Shown one piece after another: positions 1 through 10,010 of a DNA stretch of 64,000 nt. Origin of the DNA: Campanula takesimana (taxonomy: Eukaryota > Streptophyta > Magnoliopsida > Asterales > Campanulaceae); contig JAOWBW010000363.1 of assembly GCA_026119855.1 (NCBI GenBank), forward strand, positions 496,001-560,000, read 5' to 3'. A model generated the notes under the pieces. The model saw nothing but the letters and a program-made list of their open reading frames with translations, was not told the origin of the DNA and searched no databases. The translations under genes and the position numbers were made by a program. Position 1 is the first letter of the stretch; every line of letters starts with the position of its first letter.

Positions 1-1412
1 TTGGATTGTGCAGTTGCAATGGGAAGGTGGTGCAGGCCATGTTCATATAAATGGGACTGAATATAGATTGAATCATGTTCATTGGCCACACATCTTCTGA
101 ACACAGTATCAATGGCAAGAGGTAAAGCTAACATCATATCCCCGCGCGGGATTATTTTAGACATTTTTCTGCCTGGACCCCACTTTCACATCAACTCGGA
201 CGTTGATCTCATAACATTTAGACTGCATACGCCCTAATTCTGATATAAAAAAAAAAAAAAAAATTTTGGGGGAAATTAGTTCCTCCATAAGTTATAAAAA
301 GTCATGTTTTTATAGGGTTTCATGTTTAGGGTTTAGGGTTTCATGTTTAGGGTTTAAGGGTTAAAAACATGATTTTTTATAACTTATGACGGAACTATAG
401 TTTCCTCCAAAACACACTCTAAAAAAAATGCTGACAACTCAATTTCATAAACAACAGGTTTGCGCTAGAGGTTCACATGGTTCATCAGAGTACGGATGGG
501 AAAATTTCTGTGGTTTGGAATACTGTACAAGATTGGCCACCCTGATTCCTTCTTGTCAATGGTAAATTACAATCTTTACTCTATTTATTCAAGCCTGAGA
601 AAAAACTAAGAAGTTGCTCATTTTAGACTCTCAAACCACATAGTACTCTTGTTGATGATAACTTATGGGTTTCGGAATAAGATACCGTAGAGTTTAATAT
701 AAAATTTTATGTGGGCCCGACCTTTCGCTGAACAACATCTTGACTGTTTTTATAGTTAAATATTTTTTAAAAAAAACTCAAGTAAAGACATAAAATATGG
801 TGTCATGGACATTTCCTACTATTTCTCACTTCTCCCACTTGAAAATGGTCCAATTTGATTTGTCAACAACTACTAATACAAATATTTTTGCTTAATTTCC
901 GGCAGATTGGAGACCATTTAGAAGCACTTACTCATGTACAAGATGTAGAAAAAATTGTGGGTATAATTGACCCAAGACAGATAAAAATAGGTAGCAGAAA
1001 GTACTTCAGGTACATTGGCTCCCTGACAACTCCTCCTTGTACCCAAAATGTCACTTGGACCATTGTCAGAAAGGTACAAATCCTACCTCTTGTGCAACAT
1101 CATTTTCATAATCTTCAATAAAATTCGTCTAACATTTACGACATCATATCGATGATCAGGTGAGAACTGTTTCACGAGAACAAATGAAGCTGATCCGTGA
1201 TGCTGTTCATGATGTGAGTAGTATTCTAAACTAATGAATTTTTTTTTTTTCGTAATGTATCTTTAAAGAAATGTTATATTAATGACGATTATTATTCGTT
1301 TTTGCAGGAGGCGGAAACTAATGCAAGACCGATACAACCATTAAACACGCGACCATCAACTTTTATCGACCTAACGACATTGGGAAATACTGAGATCATT
1401 TGCAGAATTTGA
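1..1412 (+). pseudogene. alpha-carbonic anhydrase, 3' part, two frameshifts
   Basis: The family hydrates CO2 to bicarbonate with a zinc ion and is usually secreted or plastid-targeted. Five exons can be traced: 1-121, 458-561, 906-1073, 1160-1213 and 1308-1412, all with GT/AG borders. They encode the family blocks INGTEYRLN, SEHSINGKR, FALEVHMVH, GSRKYFRYIGSLTTPPCTQN and NARPIQPLN, in order, ending at TGA 1410-1412. The zinc-site block (HWH in the family) is broken by one extra C at 86/87. A second extra T in the run 514-516 breaks the frame before GILYKIGHPDSF. Both are single-base gains in short homopolymers, so the locus is either a young pseudogene or a correct gene with consensus errors. 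The 5' exons lie outside the window. The family call is firm; intactness is not. An AATAAA-like site lies near 1505. Confidence 0.85.
264..413. repeat. fold-back MITE with telomere-like heptamers, in carbonic anhydrase intron 1
   Basis: Arms of about 45 bp (around 266-312 and 365-411) are imperfect inverted repeats sharing CATAAGTTATAAAAA. The loop contains seven consecutive 7-mer-like units, TTTAGGG mixed with TTTCATG. TTTAGGG is the plant telomere repeat. The unit sits inside the intron and does not touch the exon borders. Confidence 0.6.
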
Positions 1413-1859
1413 GTTTCTTCATTAGAATTTATTATACTTATACTTTGAATTTTCTACTGTATTTGTTCGTTTTTTTATCTCTGTTATTTTAGCAGAGATT
1501 ATGCAATAAAAAAATCTACATTGAGATTTAAACATTCATTTCTGAAACTGCATTGACTTTGACTCTCAATCTTTTCATTGCTTGAAGATGGTCTTTATAG
1601 AAAACCAGAAAACTTTAGTATCTGCAGAATAACATCATATATTCATATTATAACATTCATCAAAAATTTCCAATCACAACTAGTTTGATCTCATTCTTAC
1701 GCTACAAAAATAAATCTCAATTAAAAAAGAAAAAAAGAAAAAAGAAACATATGGTGCTACAAGAACTCCCGCTATGCATACTTAATAAAAAAAGAAGAAG
1801 TACATATCAACAGAATGGACTAGTAAATTTTTTCTTGAAATATTATGAATTTCTTACAT
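1413..1859. other. spacer between two convergent genes
   Basis: This AT-rich segment lies between the stop of the carbonic anhydrase gene (+) and the stop of the LysM receptor-like gene (-). It should hold both 3' untranslated regions; AATAAA-type motifs occur near 1505 and 1784. I see no other gene. Confidence 0.6.
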
Positions 1860-3234
1860 TCATACCATTCTAGCGAGGACTTTAATAATATCATCCATAG
1901 ACGGCCTATGCAACGGATCATCTTCAACACAAGCTTTAGCCAGAACTGCTAAACATAAAGCCTCTGCTAAGGGATAATCATCTCTAAGGCATGGATCGAC
2001 GAAGTTCCTCAACTGCTCAAAAACAACCTCCTTCACTACTACCTTCCCCTCCCAAAAACCCGATCGATTCTCTCAACAACTTCCCCTCTCCTTCCTCTTT
2101 CCCCGATATAATCTCAAGCAGAACAACCCCAAATGCAAAAATATCCTCTTTTTCCAAAGCCTTGAGAAGATCAATACTTTCGAAATCATTCGAAGAAGAG
2201 GAGGTGGGTCCCACTGCAGGGGCAATCCCGGAAACTTCCAATTTTGCCCTCCATTTTGGAGTTATGAAAATCTTTGTACTGCTTACCCCTGTATGAACAT
2301 AAGGAGGAATCATGCTGTAATGCAAGTAATGAAGGCCTGTTGCTATATCAAAAGCAATTTGAGTTCTTTTAATCCATCTAAGAGGATTAGATAATGCATT
2401 AGCCAAACAGGACCTTAGGGATCCATTAGTAGGACATTCGAAAACCAGATAAGACCAAGATGAATCGTTCTGATCTCCATAACAAACGCCGAGTAATTTC
2501 ATGATATTGACGTGATTAATATTCTTGTGCAAGTCAATGATTTGTCGAATGTCGTCAAATCTCATCCGTTTGATCAGCACTTGCGCATTTTCGATCGACC
2601 CTTTGTAGACTGCACTTTCACTTAGTAGATTTTCTTGGCTGAAATCATTTGTCGCTTTTTTAATCTCCTCTGTGCTGAAATTAAACAAGGAATATTTGAT
2701 CCCCGCCAGGAGATCTGGAGACAGACATAATGAACTGTGGGAGCTTCTGGTGACTGGACTTGGACCTGATCTTGGGGAGCTAATCTGGGGCGTTGAACAT
2801 GAATTGAACGATGATCTGCGAGTCGAAGGGATCATCAAGATTTGTTTTTTGGAATTTTTCAAGGCTTTGATGTATAAACCACATACAATCAAGGTCACTA
2901 GCACCAAAAAGAACCCGATGACTGATCCTGCAATGTATAATTTCTTGATTTTCGAGCTCATCGTAGTTTTTTCAACTGGAGTTGTTGGAAGAAAGCCAGG
3001 GGAAGGAGGTTGGGAATCAGGAATATTAACATTAATATTTGGTTTTGATTTCAAGGGTACTAAAATAGTTGTGTTTGGATAAATAGTCGAATCGGGCTGC
3101 AAATGATTAGCTTCCAATATATCTTCTGTAAAAACACCAAATTTTTTGCTCACTTTGTTTATACCGTCACCTTCTCTTAAGGGGTATGTTACAAAATACT
3201 TATAATTATAAATCTTGAATAGATGTGTCCAAGA
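1860..3234 (-). pseudogene. LysM receptor-like pseudokinase (LYK4/LYK5 type), truncated and frameshifted
   Basis: LYK4/LYK5 proteins are plasma-membrane co-receptors for chitin that work with CERK1. Reading from 3234 down, the frame opens inside the last LysM domain (YPLREGDGINKVSKKFGVF). A Pro-rich linker, one membrane helix (GSVIGFFLVLVTLIVCGLYI) and a kinase-like domain follow. The domain keeps a Lys in VLIKRM but has HTG instead of HRD and VSG instead of DFG, as expected for this pseudokinase family. The long frame ends at 2017. The C-terminal lobe, ending in DPLHRPSMDDIIKVLARMV, continues in another frame to the stop at 1860-1862; removing one base of the A5 run 2019-2023 rejoins them. 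The signal peptide and first LysM domains are missing: an in-frame stop lies at 3235-3237, and 3153 is GTG, not ATG. It is probably a pseudogene. Confidence 0.8.
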
Positions 3235-3780
3235 TTAGGCCTATATTTTTTAGTGTGCTTATGTAATGGCCAGTCAACTGCAGCTACTAAGACCTTGGGC
3301 TCCATCTGATTAATAATTATTTACAATGTCCTATATTAAGTGTATATTAAGTGTTTTGTGTTTTTTAATTCATCCCAAAATAAGTGTTATGTTTCGAAAT
3401 AAGAATTTGAGAAGGTTATCAGCAAGGGGTAGACGATTAGAGGAGAAAATATAAGGTTGAGGAGGATGTGTGGTTGGAGTTGTCGGAGGTGGGGTTGGGG
3501 GTGACGGTGCTTGGGTGTGGAGATGGCACAGGTTGTGGAAAGAGTTTTTGGGTGGGAGTTAAATGGGGGTTAGGGTTTGTCGGGTTGATCGAAGATGGAT
3601 AGATCGTGGAATGCGAGAAGAATAATACTTGAGCACAAAAAAGTCACAAAATCTTGCTCACAAAATCTTATGTGTAATGATTTTATTGGTGTTTTCAAGT
3701 AGAGACCCTACAAGAACAATTAAAAAAGAGTGCGTACGCCTTTTGTAAAACAGCTATATATACACCACAGGCTTACGGTC
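3235..3780. other. spacer without recognisable gene
   Basis: The lost 5' part of the LysM gene is not found here. The 3420-3600 part is G/T-rich and the rest AT-rich. No coding or TE signature was recognised. Confidence 0.4.
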
Positions 3781-4260
3781 ATTATAATAAACCAACAAGG
3801 AAATTTATAAGAAAAAGTACTACATACAAAAAAGAATATAAAACCCTACACAGGTAATAGGTATGTTAAAAGACCACAAACTAGAAAATGTAAATGCTTT
3901 ATTTGCGGCGACGAAAAACATTTAGCAAATAAATGCCCAATAAAAACAAAAATACAGAAAGAAGTAACTTAGTAGAACAACTAGGCGAATACAAAATAGA
4001 ACCCTTAGAAATGACAAATTCAGATAATGAATCGGTCTACAGTATTTATAGTGATGACGAGGATAGTCAACTCACTAAAGTAACATACATATATGAATAA
4101 AGAAGAAGAATGTAAACATAACTGGATAAATAGACGAGGAAATAATTATATTAAATGCTTTAATTGTGGATATTTCCCTAGTATAGAGAAAAGATCACAA
4201 TGCAACATATGCTTTAAAGAAATCTGTTATTATGTCTAAATACATTATATAATCAAAGTA
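3781..4260 (+). pseudogene. endogenous caulimovirid: capsid zinc-knuckle fragment
   Basis: A short frame at about 3880-3945 encodes a basic stretch with a CCHC knuckle, CFICGDEKHLANKC, typical of capsid proteins of plant pararetroviruses (Caulimoviridae). It is followed by an acidic segment and a Cys-rich segment (about 4110-4240). The frame is broken several times by stops and small indels. The part from about 4043 to 4260 is repeated almost exactly at 5608-5833. This is integrated, non-functional viral DNA. Confidence 0.7.
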
Positions 4261-4568
4261 TGACTATAGAAAACAATTCCTCAGAAGAAGTCAATATAAA
4301 ACTGATTATAGAAAAAATAAACAAACACGAAACTACAAATGAATTACATAATTTAAAACTGTTAAACATTGAGGATAGAGTCTCACGAATAGAAAACACA
4401 GTGTACAAAAATAAACAAAAAATTAGGAGAACTTCAATACAAGAAGATTTAACTAATATGTCTACGGAACATACGTTAATCCAAACCAAAAACATTACAA
4501 ATATGATTAATCTACAATGTAGATTATGGTTAGATAACCAAAAAATATTTACCATTTCCTATTTCTAA
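4260..4568 (+). pseudogene. endogenous caulimovirid: 102-residue coiled-coil-like frame
   Basis: An ATG frame rich in Glu, Lys, Asn and Leu looks helical or coiled-coil (residues 1-75). It directly follows the Cys-rich capsid-like segment, so it may be a viral reading frame such as a virion-associated protein. Its last 39 bases overlap the end of the opposite-strand reverse transcriptase fragment, which marks a rearrangement junction. No residue signature proves the function. Confidence 0.35.
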
Positions 4569-5031
4569 TCCTAAAAAGGATATTTTTCTTTTAAAGAGCT
4601 CCATTTTCTTTTTTGATACTACTATCCCATGATTTTTAATTTCGCTAAACACCTGTTTTAAATGATTTTCATGTTCTTTAATGGTTTCACTAGCTACTAA
4701 AATGTCATCTATGTATACCATGCAAAATCATATTTTAAGAATATGTTATCCATAAATCTTTGTGATTTGATCCTGTATGTTGCTAGTTGAATTCCTAGCT
4801 TCTTGTAATGTTCGGCTTCTTCTAAAAAGCTTCTATCTTGTTGATTATTCATTTTCTTGGTACCCAATGTGAATATGGTAACGGTTTTCGCTTAAGTTTT
4901 GCTTCTTCACCTAAACTTAATTTATTAATTCCACTAATTATTTTATCTAAGTCGTTATCCAAAGTTGGTTTACTTGACTGTGGTTTATTAACTATGTCTA
5001 GGATTAGTTCTAGGTGAAGAAAAGGGATCAA
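4530..5031 (-). pseudogene. endogenous caulimovirid: reverse transcriptase palm fragment
   Basis: On the minus strand, 4721-4530 contains the polymerase active-site motif YIDDILVAS, followed by the conserved helix and FLGLEIG of caulimovirid reverse transcriptase. Upstream on the same strand (5031-4730) are further Lys-rich frames broken by stops, probably from another part of the viral polyprotein. The flanking fragments (zinc knuckle, RNase H) lie on the plus strand, so the provirus is rearranged. Confidence 0.7.
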
Positions 5032-5165
5032 TTATGCTATGATTATTATTTTTGGGATTAAAGGCTGGAATTTACTGGTCATTAGATTTATCATGTTAAT
5101 TAATGTGTTTATCATTTATTTGTATTTTTGTAATTTTGGTATATAGGCTGGAAACATCTTACGTG

Positions 5166-5279
5166 GAAAGACTGCTTTTTATTTAAATTGCTCTCGTGGT
5201 TTTTTCGACTCGTGCTTTACAAATGAAATGAACTGAGGTTTATATAGCCTCGAAACCTATCACCTAATAAGCCGGTTAA
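5166..5279. repeat. left arm of a perfect 114-bp inverted repeat (pararetrovirus promoter segment)
   Basis: By direct comparison this segment is the exact reverse complement of 6201-6314. It contains a TATATAA-type box reading on the minus strand. The two arms are separated by about 920 bp that include the RNase H chimera and the primer-binding site. Confidence 0.9.
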
Positions 5280-5324
5280 CATTACCGGAAAACCTAGGAA
5301 TAAACTTTTTACAAATTTCAACCT

Positions 5325-5909
5325 ATGAATAGTAAAAGGAGAAAAATAAAATTAGTAAAAGAAATTAAAGAGGTAGTTAAGAAGATTAAACCTTTAGAAT
5401 TACCCCTAGTCACTGATTACATAATAATAGAAACAGATGGATGTAAAGAAGGATGGGGAGCCGTTCTTCTTTGTAAACCAGATAAATATCCACCTAAAAA
5501 TAGTGAAAAAGTTTGCGCATACTCTAGCGGAAACTTTAACAAAACAGGACTAAATTGGACCAGTTTAGATTATGAAATACAAGCTTTGATAAATGCCTTA
5601 GAAAAATTTAAGATTTATAGTGATGACGAGGATAGTCAACTCACTAAAGTAACATATACATATATGAATAAAGAAGAAGAATGTAAACATAACTGGATAA
5701 ATAGACGAGGAAATAATTATATTAAATGCTTTAATTGTGGATATTTCCCTAGTATAGAGAAAAGATCACAATGCAACATATGCTTTAAAGAAATCTGTTA
5801 TTTATGTCTAAATACATTATATAATCAAAGTATGAGTGTACCAGCCACTGTTCATAAAGACGCCCAGAATCCCCTTGCACAAACAAACGCCTCCGCACAT
5901 ATCTTGTAA
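5325..5909 (+). pseudogene. endogenous caulimovirid: RNase H fused to capsid-like tail
   Basis: This 194-codon open frame starts with an RNase H-like domain: residues 20-95 contain IIETDGCKEGWGAVL, VCAYSSGNF and a conserved ALEKFKIY block, as in caulimovirid polymerases. At about 5608 it switches to the acidic and Cys-rich segment also found at 4043-4260. In the other copy that segment follows the capsid zinc knuckle, so this frame looks like a recombination chimera and not a viral gene. The last part (from about 5832) repeats at 6434. No function is expected. Confidence 0.7.
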
Positions 5910-5915
5910 GTTTTC
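5832..5915 (+). repeat. direct repeat, copy 1 of 2
   Basis: An 84-bp segment beginning GAGTGTACCAGCCACTGTTC recurs at about 6433-6515. Copy 1 ends the chimeric RNase H frame; copy 2 lies between an A-run and a TA microsatellite. It is further evidence of scrambling. Confidence 0.85.
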
Positions 5916-6001
5916 TAAAACTATGTCTTTTATAATATTTATGTTTTTTAAATTATTATGGTTAACAGAGACCGCTAAAATCTGCCCTATACCCCCCTAA
6001 A

Positions 6002-6018
6002 TGGTATCAGAGCATGGG
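6002..6018 (+). promoter_or_regulatory. primer-binding site complementary to initiator tRNA-Met
   Basis: TGGTATCAGAGCATGGG matches the tRNA-Met primer site that marks minus-strand DNA start (map position 1) in caulimovirids. Copia elements use the same site. No LTR adjoins it, and it sits among caulimovirid fragments, so a pararetroviral origin is preferred. Confidence 0.7.
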
Positions 6019-6200
6019 TGATCTTAATTCTAAAAGACTAGAACAGGCTTGTGAGGTGGCAGTGTGAAGTAAGTCGAATTCAACTAGCAACATACAGGAT
6101 CAAATCACATCCGATAGTTTTCTTAATAGAATTATAAGAAGAGGATCGGGATCATACTCTAGCGGAAACTTTAACCAAAACAGGACTAAATTGGACCAGT

Positions 6201-6314
6201 TTAACCGGCTTATTAGGTGATAGGTTTCGAGGCTATATAAACCTCAGTTCATTTCATTTGTAAAGCACGAGTCGAAAAAACCACGAGAGCAATTTAAATA
6301 AAAAGCAGTCTTTC
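6201..6314 (+). promoter_or_regulatory. pararetrovirus promoter-like segment, right arm of inverted repeat
   Basis: It contains GGCTATATAAACCTC (TATATAA at 6234-6240), followed by a leader-like stretch, as in 35S-type caulimovirid promoters. Its exact reverse complement is at 5166-5279, so the two copies point at each other's flanks in opposite directions. Promoter activity is inferred only from the TATA box and the viral context. Confidence 0.5.
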
Positions 6315-6403
6315 TTAATGGCAGCTTAAAACCCCCTTCCGATTCCCCTAGTTATATTACTTAAAATCCTTCGAATCCTTCAGTACTTAATATTATAGCC
6401 CTA

Positions 6404-6511
6404 TATATATATAAAAAAAAAAAAAAAAAAAAGAGTGTACCAGCCACTGTTCATAAAGACGCCCAGAATCCCCTTGCACAAACAAACGCCTCCGCACATA
6501 TCTTGTAAGTT

Positions 6512-6568
<57 letters not shown>
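6404..6568. repeat. A-run, direct repeat copy 2 and TA microsatellite
   Basis: An A-rich run (about 6411-6432) is followed by the second copy of the 84-bp repeat (6433-6515) and then a (TA)n tract from 6514 to 6568. Confidence 0.9.
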
Positions 6569-6571
<3 letters not shown>

Positions 6572-6689
6572 GATCTAGAAAAACTCTTCTTGTAATAAAA
6601 TACTTAGCAAGCGCACTAGTCACCGTAGTAGTAACGCGTGAAAGCGAAAGTCGATCTCACATAGACTTGTAAACGAGTAATTTTAAATA

Positions 6690-6960
6690 GTTGGTAAAAT
6701 AAAATAACATGTTAAATGCCATTGCTCATTCTCAAATGCTCAAGCGATATTGCTCTCGCGCCTATTGCTCTATGCTCACACACCACTACAAATGACAAAA
6801 CGCGCCTACTACTTAGAACTATGCGCCTACTCTATTATTACACCATTTGCGCTTTTCAACTCCACCATATGCGCCTATGTGTGCCCAGTGCCCTAGATCC
6901 CCTCACCATATGCTCTTTCACATGCGCCTAGGACCTTCAATTCTTCTTCATCGCCTCATG
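6690..6960 (+). repeat. cluster of TATGCGCCTA-like motifs, probable retroelement relic
   Basis: Six or more GCGC-centred motifs (CGCGCCTATT, CGCGCCTACT, ATGCGCCTAC, TTTGCGCTT, ATGCGCCTAT, ATGCGCCTAG) occur within about 200 bp. The same decamer fills the non-coding 3' part and the LTRs of the Sirevirus-type element at 20590-34072. The segment is therefore likely a fragment of a related element. No reading frame is credible. Confidence 0.4.
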
Positions 6961-7002
6961 CGACTCCTTTCCCCTTTCATGTGCATGTGACATATGGTAT
7001 GC

Positions 7003-7238
7003 TGTTGAGATATTCTGGAGATATTCCGGATATCTCATTGAAGATTTGGTTGTAATCTCTTTGATTTTTTCCTTTGTTTGTTAGCTCAAAATATGGTGTA
7101 TATCTTTCTAGCTATTTTGTAGGAATTAGACTAGGGCAAACACGGCTTGTAACTTGTATATATGCGGCTCCCCTCATTTGTGAATAAACCGAGAAATTCC
7201 TCCATTCCTTTGTGTGAATTCTAACTTGGTACCAGAGC
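7003..7238 (+). mobile_element. Copia 5' LTR remnant with primer-binding site
   Basis: The segment begins TGTTGAGATATTC. It holds a TATATATG-like box and a polyadenylation-like AATAAA near 7182, and ends near 7225 directly before TTGGTACCAGAGC (7226-7238), a one-base variant of the tRNA-Met primer site. A gag-like ATG follows at 7262. The canonical CA end is lost and no 3' LTR was found. Confidence 0.65.
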
Positions 7239-7261
7239 AAAGTCGATCCGGCCAAAACACC

Positions 7262-8195
7262 ATGGCCGACAACATTAAACTTTGCCGACCATTAGAATTA
7301 CCCAAAATCGATTTTCACCTATAGCCGACTTTAAAGGTGAGAATTATGAAGAGTGAGTGAAACCTCGCTTCGCTAACAATACAGTTGATGATCAGAGGAT
7401 GCTGAAGACAGCGAATTCATTATTAAAATGCTTGAGGAGTGCCGTGAATGAAGACTGCCCTGCACCTGTGAAGCCAGTTGCACGGACACTTGTGAGTCCA
7501 GTTGTGGGAACACGTGGTTCAGGGGGGATACGAACAGGAGAAGTGAAGGCAGAACCACTTCTTACGTATTGAGTGGACGAGTCAGCAAGATGCATGTCAA
7601 TAAAGGTAGAACGTCTGGAATGACAGATGCAGATCGTGCTCGTTTGATGGGCTTCACACCGGAACAGTGGAATTTTTTTTAGAAGTTTGTGCAGACACTG
7701 GTGCGGTCAGTTGATAGCACAGATAAATGCTCAACTGACCACACAAGTGGTAAGACAGATGATGAGTCTTGGCTCATTGATAGCGGAGCCAATACACACG
7801 TGACAGGAAATATCTCTTTACTCAAACATATTCGTGAGATAAAGTCAATCAGCATTGGCTTGCCCAATGGAAACTAGGTTGTGACCACAAAAGAAGGCGA
7901 TGTTGACATCGGGACAGGGTTAACTTTAAAAAAAAAATATATGTTCCAAAGTTCAATTGCAATCTATTGTCTGTTTCTGATTTAATTCACCATTCTGATG
8001 TTTTAGTGCATTTCTCTAATAAAATGTGTGTCATACAGGACCGAGACTCGAAGATGGTGATTGGTGAAGGTGAACAAGACAATGGGCTTTATTTCTTGAG
8101 AACAACAACAAGTACTAAAGTCTACAACGTCAAGGAACCTGGGAGTTATAATCTAAACAAACTACTTTACTTTCTTTACGCTTTTGTTTTTTAGA
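7262..8195 (+). pseudogene. Copia gag-protease remnant
   Basis: Broken frames run in order. A gag start at 7262 is stopped at about 7321. A protease segment (7689-7877) carries WLIDSGANTHVTG, the aspartic protease active site of Copia elements. A gag-pre-integrase segment follows (about 7950-8110), with LLSVSDLIHH and NGLYFLR. Much of gag is deleted, and integrase, reverse transcriptase and RNase H are absent. The element is dead. Confidence 0.75.
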
Positions 8196-10010
8196 GGGGC
8201 AATGGTAAGATGATAACCAGCGGAACGGTAATTAGGGTAGGGATGAGAGATGGGGTGACAGAAGGTGGGGGACAACTCAGGAAGAAAAAAAAAAAGAATA
8301 GTTAAGGGCATAGACGAATATAAAAGTGTGGCAGTGGTGTTTGAGAGAGTCGAGTAGAGTTTTTAGGCGTGAATGATGAAGAGGGAGGGAGAGCATCGGC
8401 TGACGATTTGGAAAAGAATTTTAACTTCGACGTCTTCAACAAGACGCTATCTTTCTTTATCGCCATTGTAGCGGAGAAAAGCCGCTCCAAACAGATGCGC
8501 TATTATTTGCGCTATTCTAGTGCTGCTATTTTCTTGCACCAGATTTGTCGCATTTGAATGCTGCGCTATACTCGTTTAAAAAAAAACTAACAATAATTGA
8601 AATTACTACTTTTTCCTTCTCAAAATGAGTAACTAATTGTGTTTTAATATTTTTGAGTAAATTTTGTATATTCATTTTGAGACAAAAATAATATATATTA
8701 TTCAATTTAAAATATGATATTTGTATATTGTTATTTATAAATATTTATATCACTGCTTTAATAATAAAAAATTCAAAACATCAAAAATATGTTGAAAATT
8801 TTAAAATAAAACAGATAACAACAATTAATAAGACAAACTCACATACATAGAAAATATATAAAATTCAAATACAAAAAAATATAAGTTTAACTAAGAATAC
8901 AAATAAAAAATAAAAAATATATAAATGAAAATTATATTATATTTAATATAATATAATTTCTATCATATAATCAATACGATATCGGTTAACGAAAATACTT
9001 TATTTAAATGAAAAAAAAAGTAAGATTATGAAAATATTCTTACTTGATGCAAGATTTGAACTAAGCTATCGGAGATGATGGAAGATATATAGTGCTGAAA
9101 TTGCACAATGTTAGACCATATCCAACAGAGCTTCAAAACTCTATCTTTAGAGTATTTGACGCAAAAGGGATACTTCAGCAGGGCTTCAAACCCTAGCGCT
9201 AAGATGAACCTGCTTCCAACTTGCCCAAAATATGGCTCAAGTTTTTCTTGCACTATCCCAAATTCTCTCCTTTTTCTTTGCCGTTCCTTTCTATCATGAA
9301 TTCTCCTTTATTTTTGCCGTTCTTGGACAATCCTGATTGTTTAGCTTTTCCATTTTTCTTTTTTAGTTTTTTTCCAATTCGTACTACACTCTTCATCCTA
9401 AAATAAATATTTAAATAATTAAATTTTATTTTACTAACAATAATTAAAATTAAAAAAGAAAACTTCAATTAATTTGTGTTTGAAGCCTTTTATTTTATTG
9501 TCTATTTTGGTATTTATTTTATATATTTATATTTTAAATATATTTATGTTCTTATTTAATTATTTAATTTTAATATTTCATTTCATACTATTTAATATAA
9601 AATTATATGAATCATATTATTAATATTTAAAATATAATTTGAATCATATAAATAATAAGAATATATTAATTAATGAAAAATATTTTGATTAAATGAAGTT
9701 ATAACGAATATTCTAAGAATTTTCTTATTTGGTGAAAGATTTGAAGCAAGCTGTTCGAAAAGGTGAAATATATTTGGTGCTGGAATTGCACAATCATAGA
9801 GGGATGATGCAATTCTCGCATCGAATTGTTGAAGATGGTATTACATGGATAGTGCAATTTATGCACCAAGCTGTTGGAGATCGCCTTGCACTTCAAAGTT
9901 TAAAACTTTCAATTGATCCCTTAATAATTAATACTATCATTTTCAAATTAACCTATTTTAAGTCGCATGTGCTTTGCACGTAATGATTTAACTGAAATTT
10001 CTAACTATTC
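8196..10010. other. AT-rich spacer with repeated fragments, no gene
   Basis: The first part (8480-8570) has more GCGC motifs. From 8580 the sequence is very AT-rich. Two stretches (about 9040-9120 and 9720-9800) resemble each other (AAGATTTGAA..., GCTG.AATTGCACAAT), suggesting an old duplicated non-autonomous transposon. The short frames are not credible genes. Confidence 0.4.

Noticed and set aside
3151..3153. GTG as start codon of the LysM receptor-like gene
   Set aside because: Plant genes do not normally start at GTG, and the LysM homology continues upstream of it to about 3215, showing truncation instead.
6393..6623. Minus-strand frame with a run of Ile-Tyr
   Set aside because: Created by the TA microsatellite.
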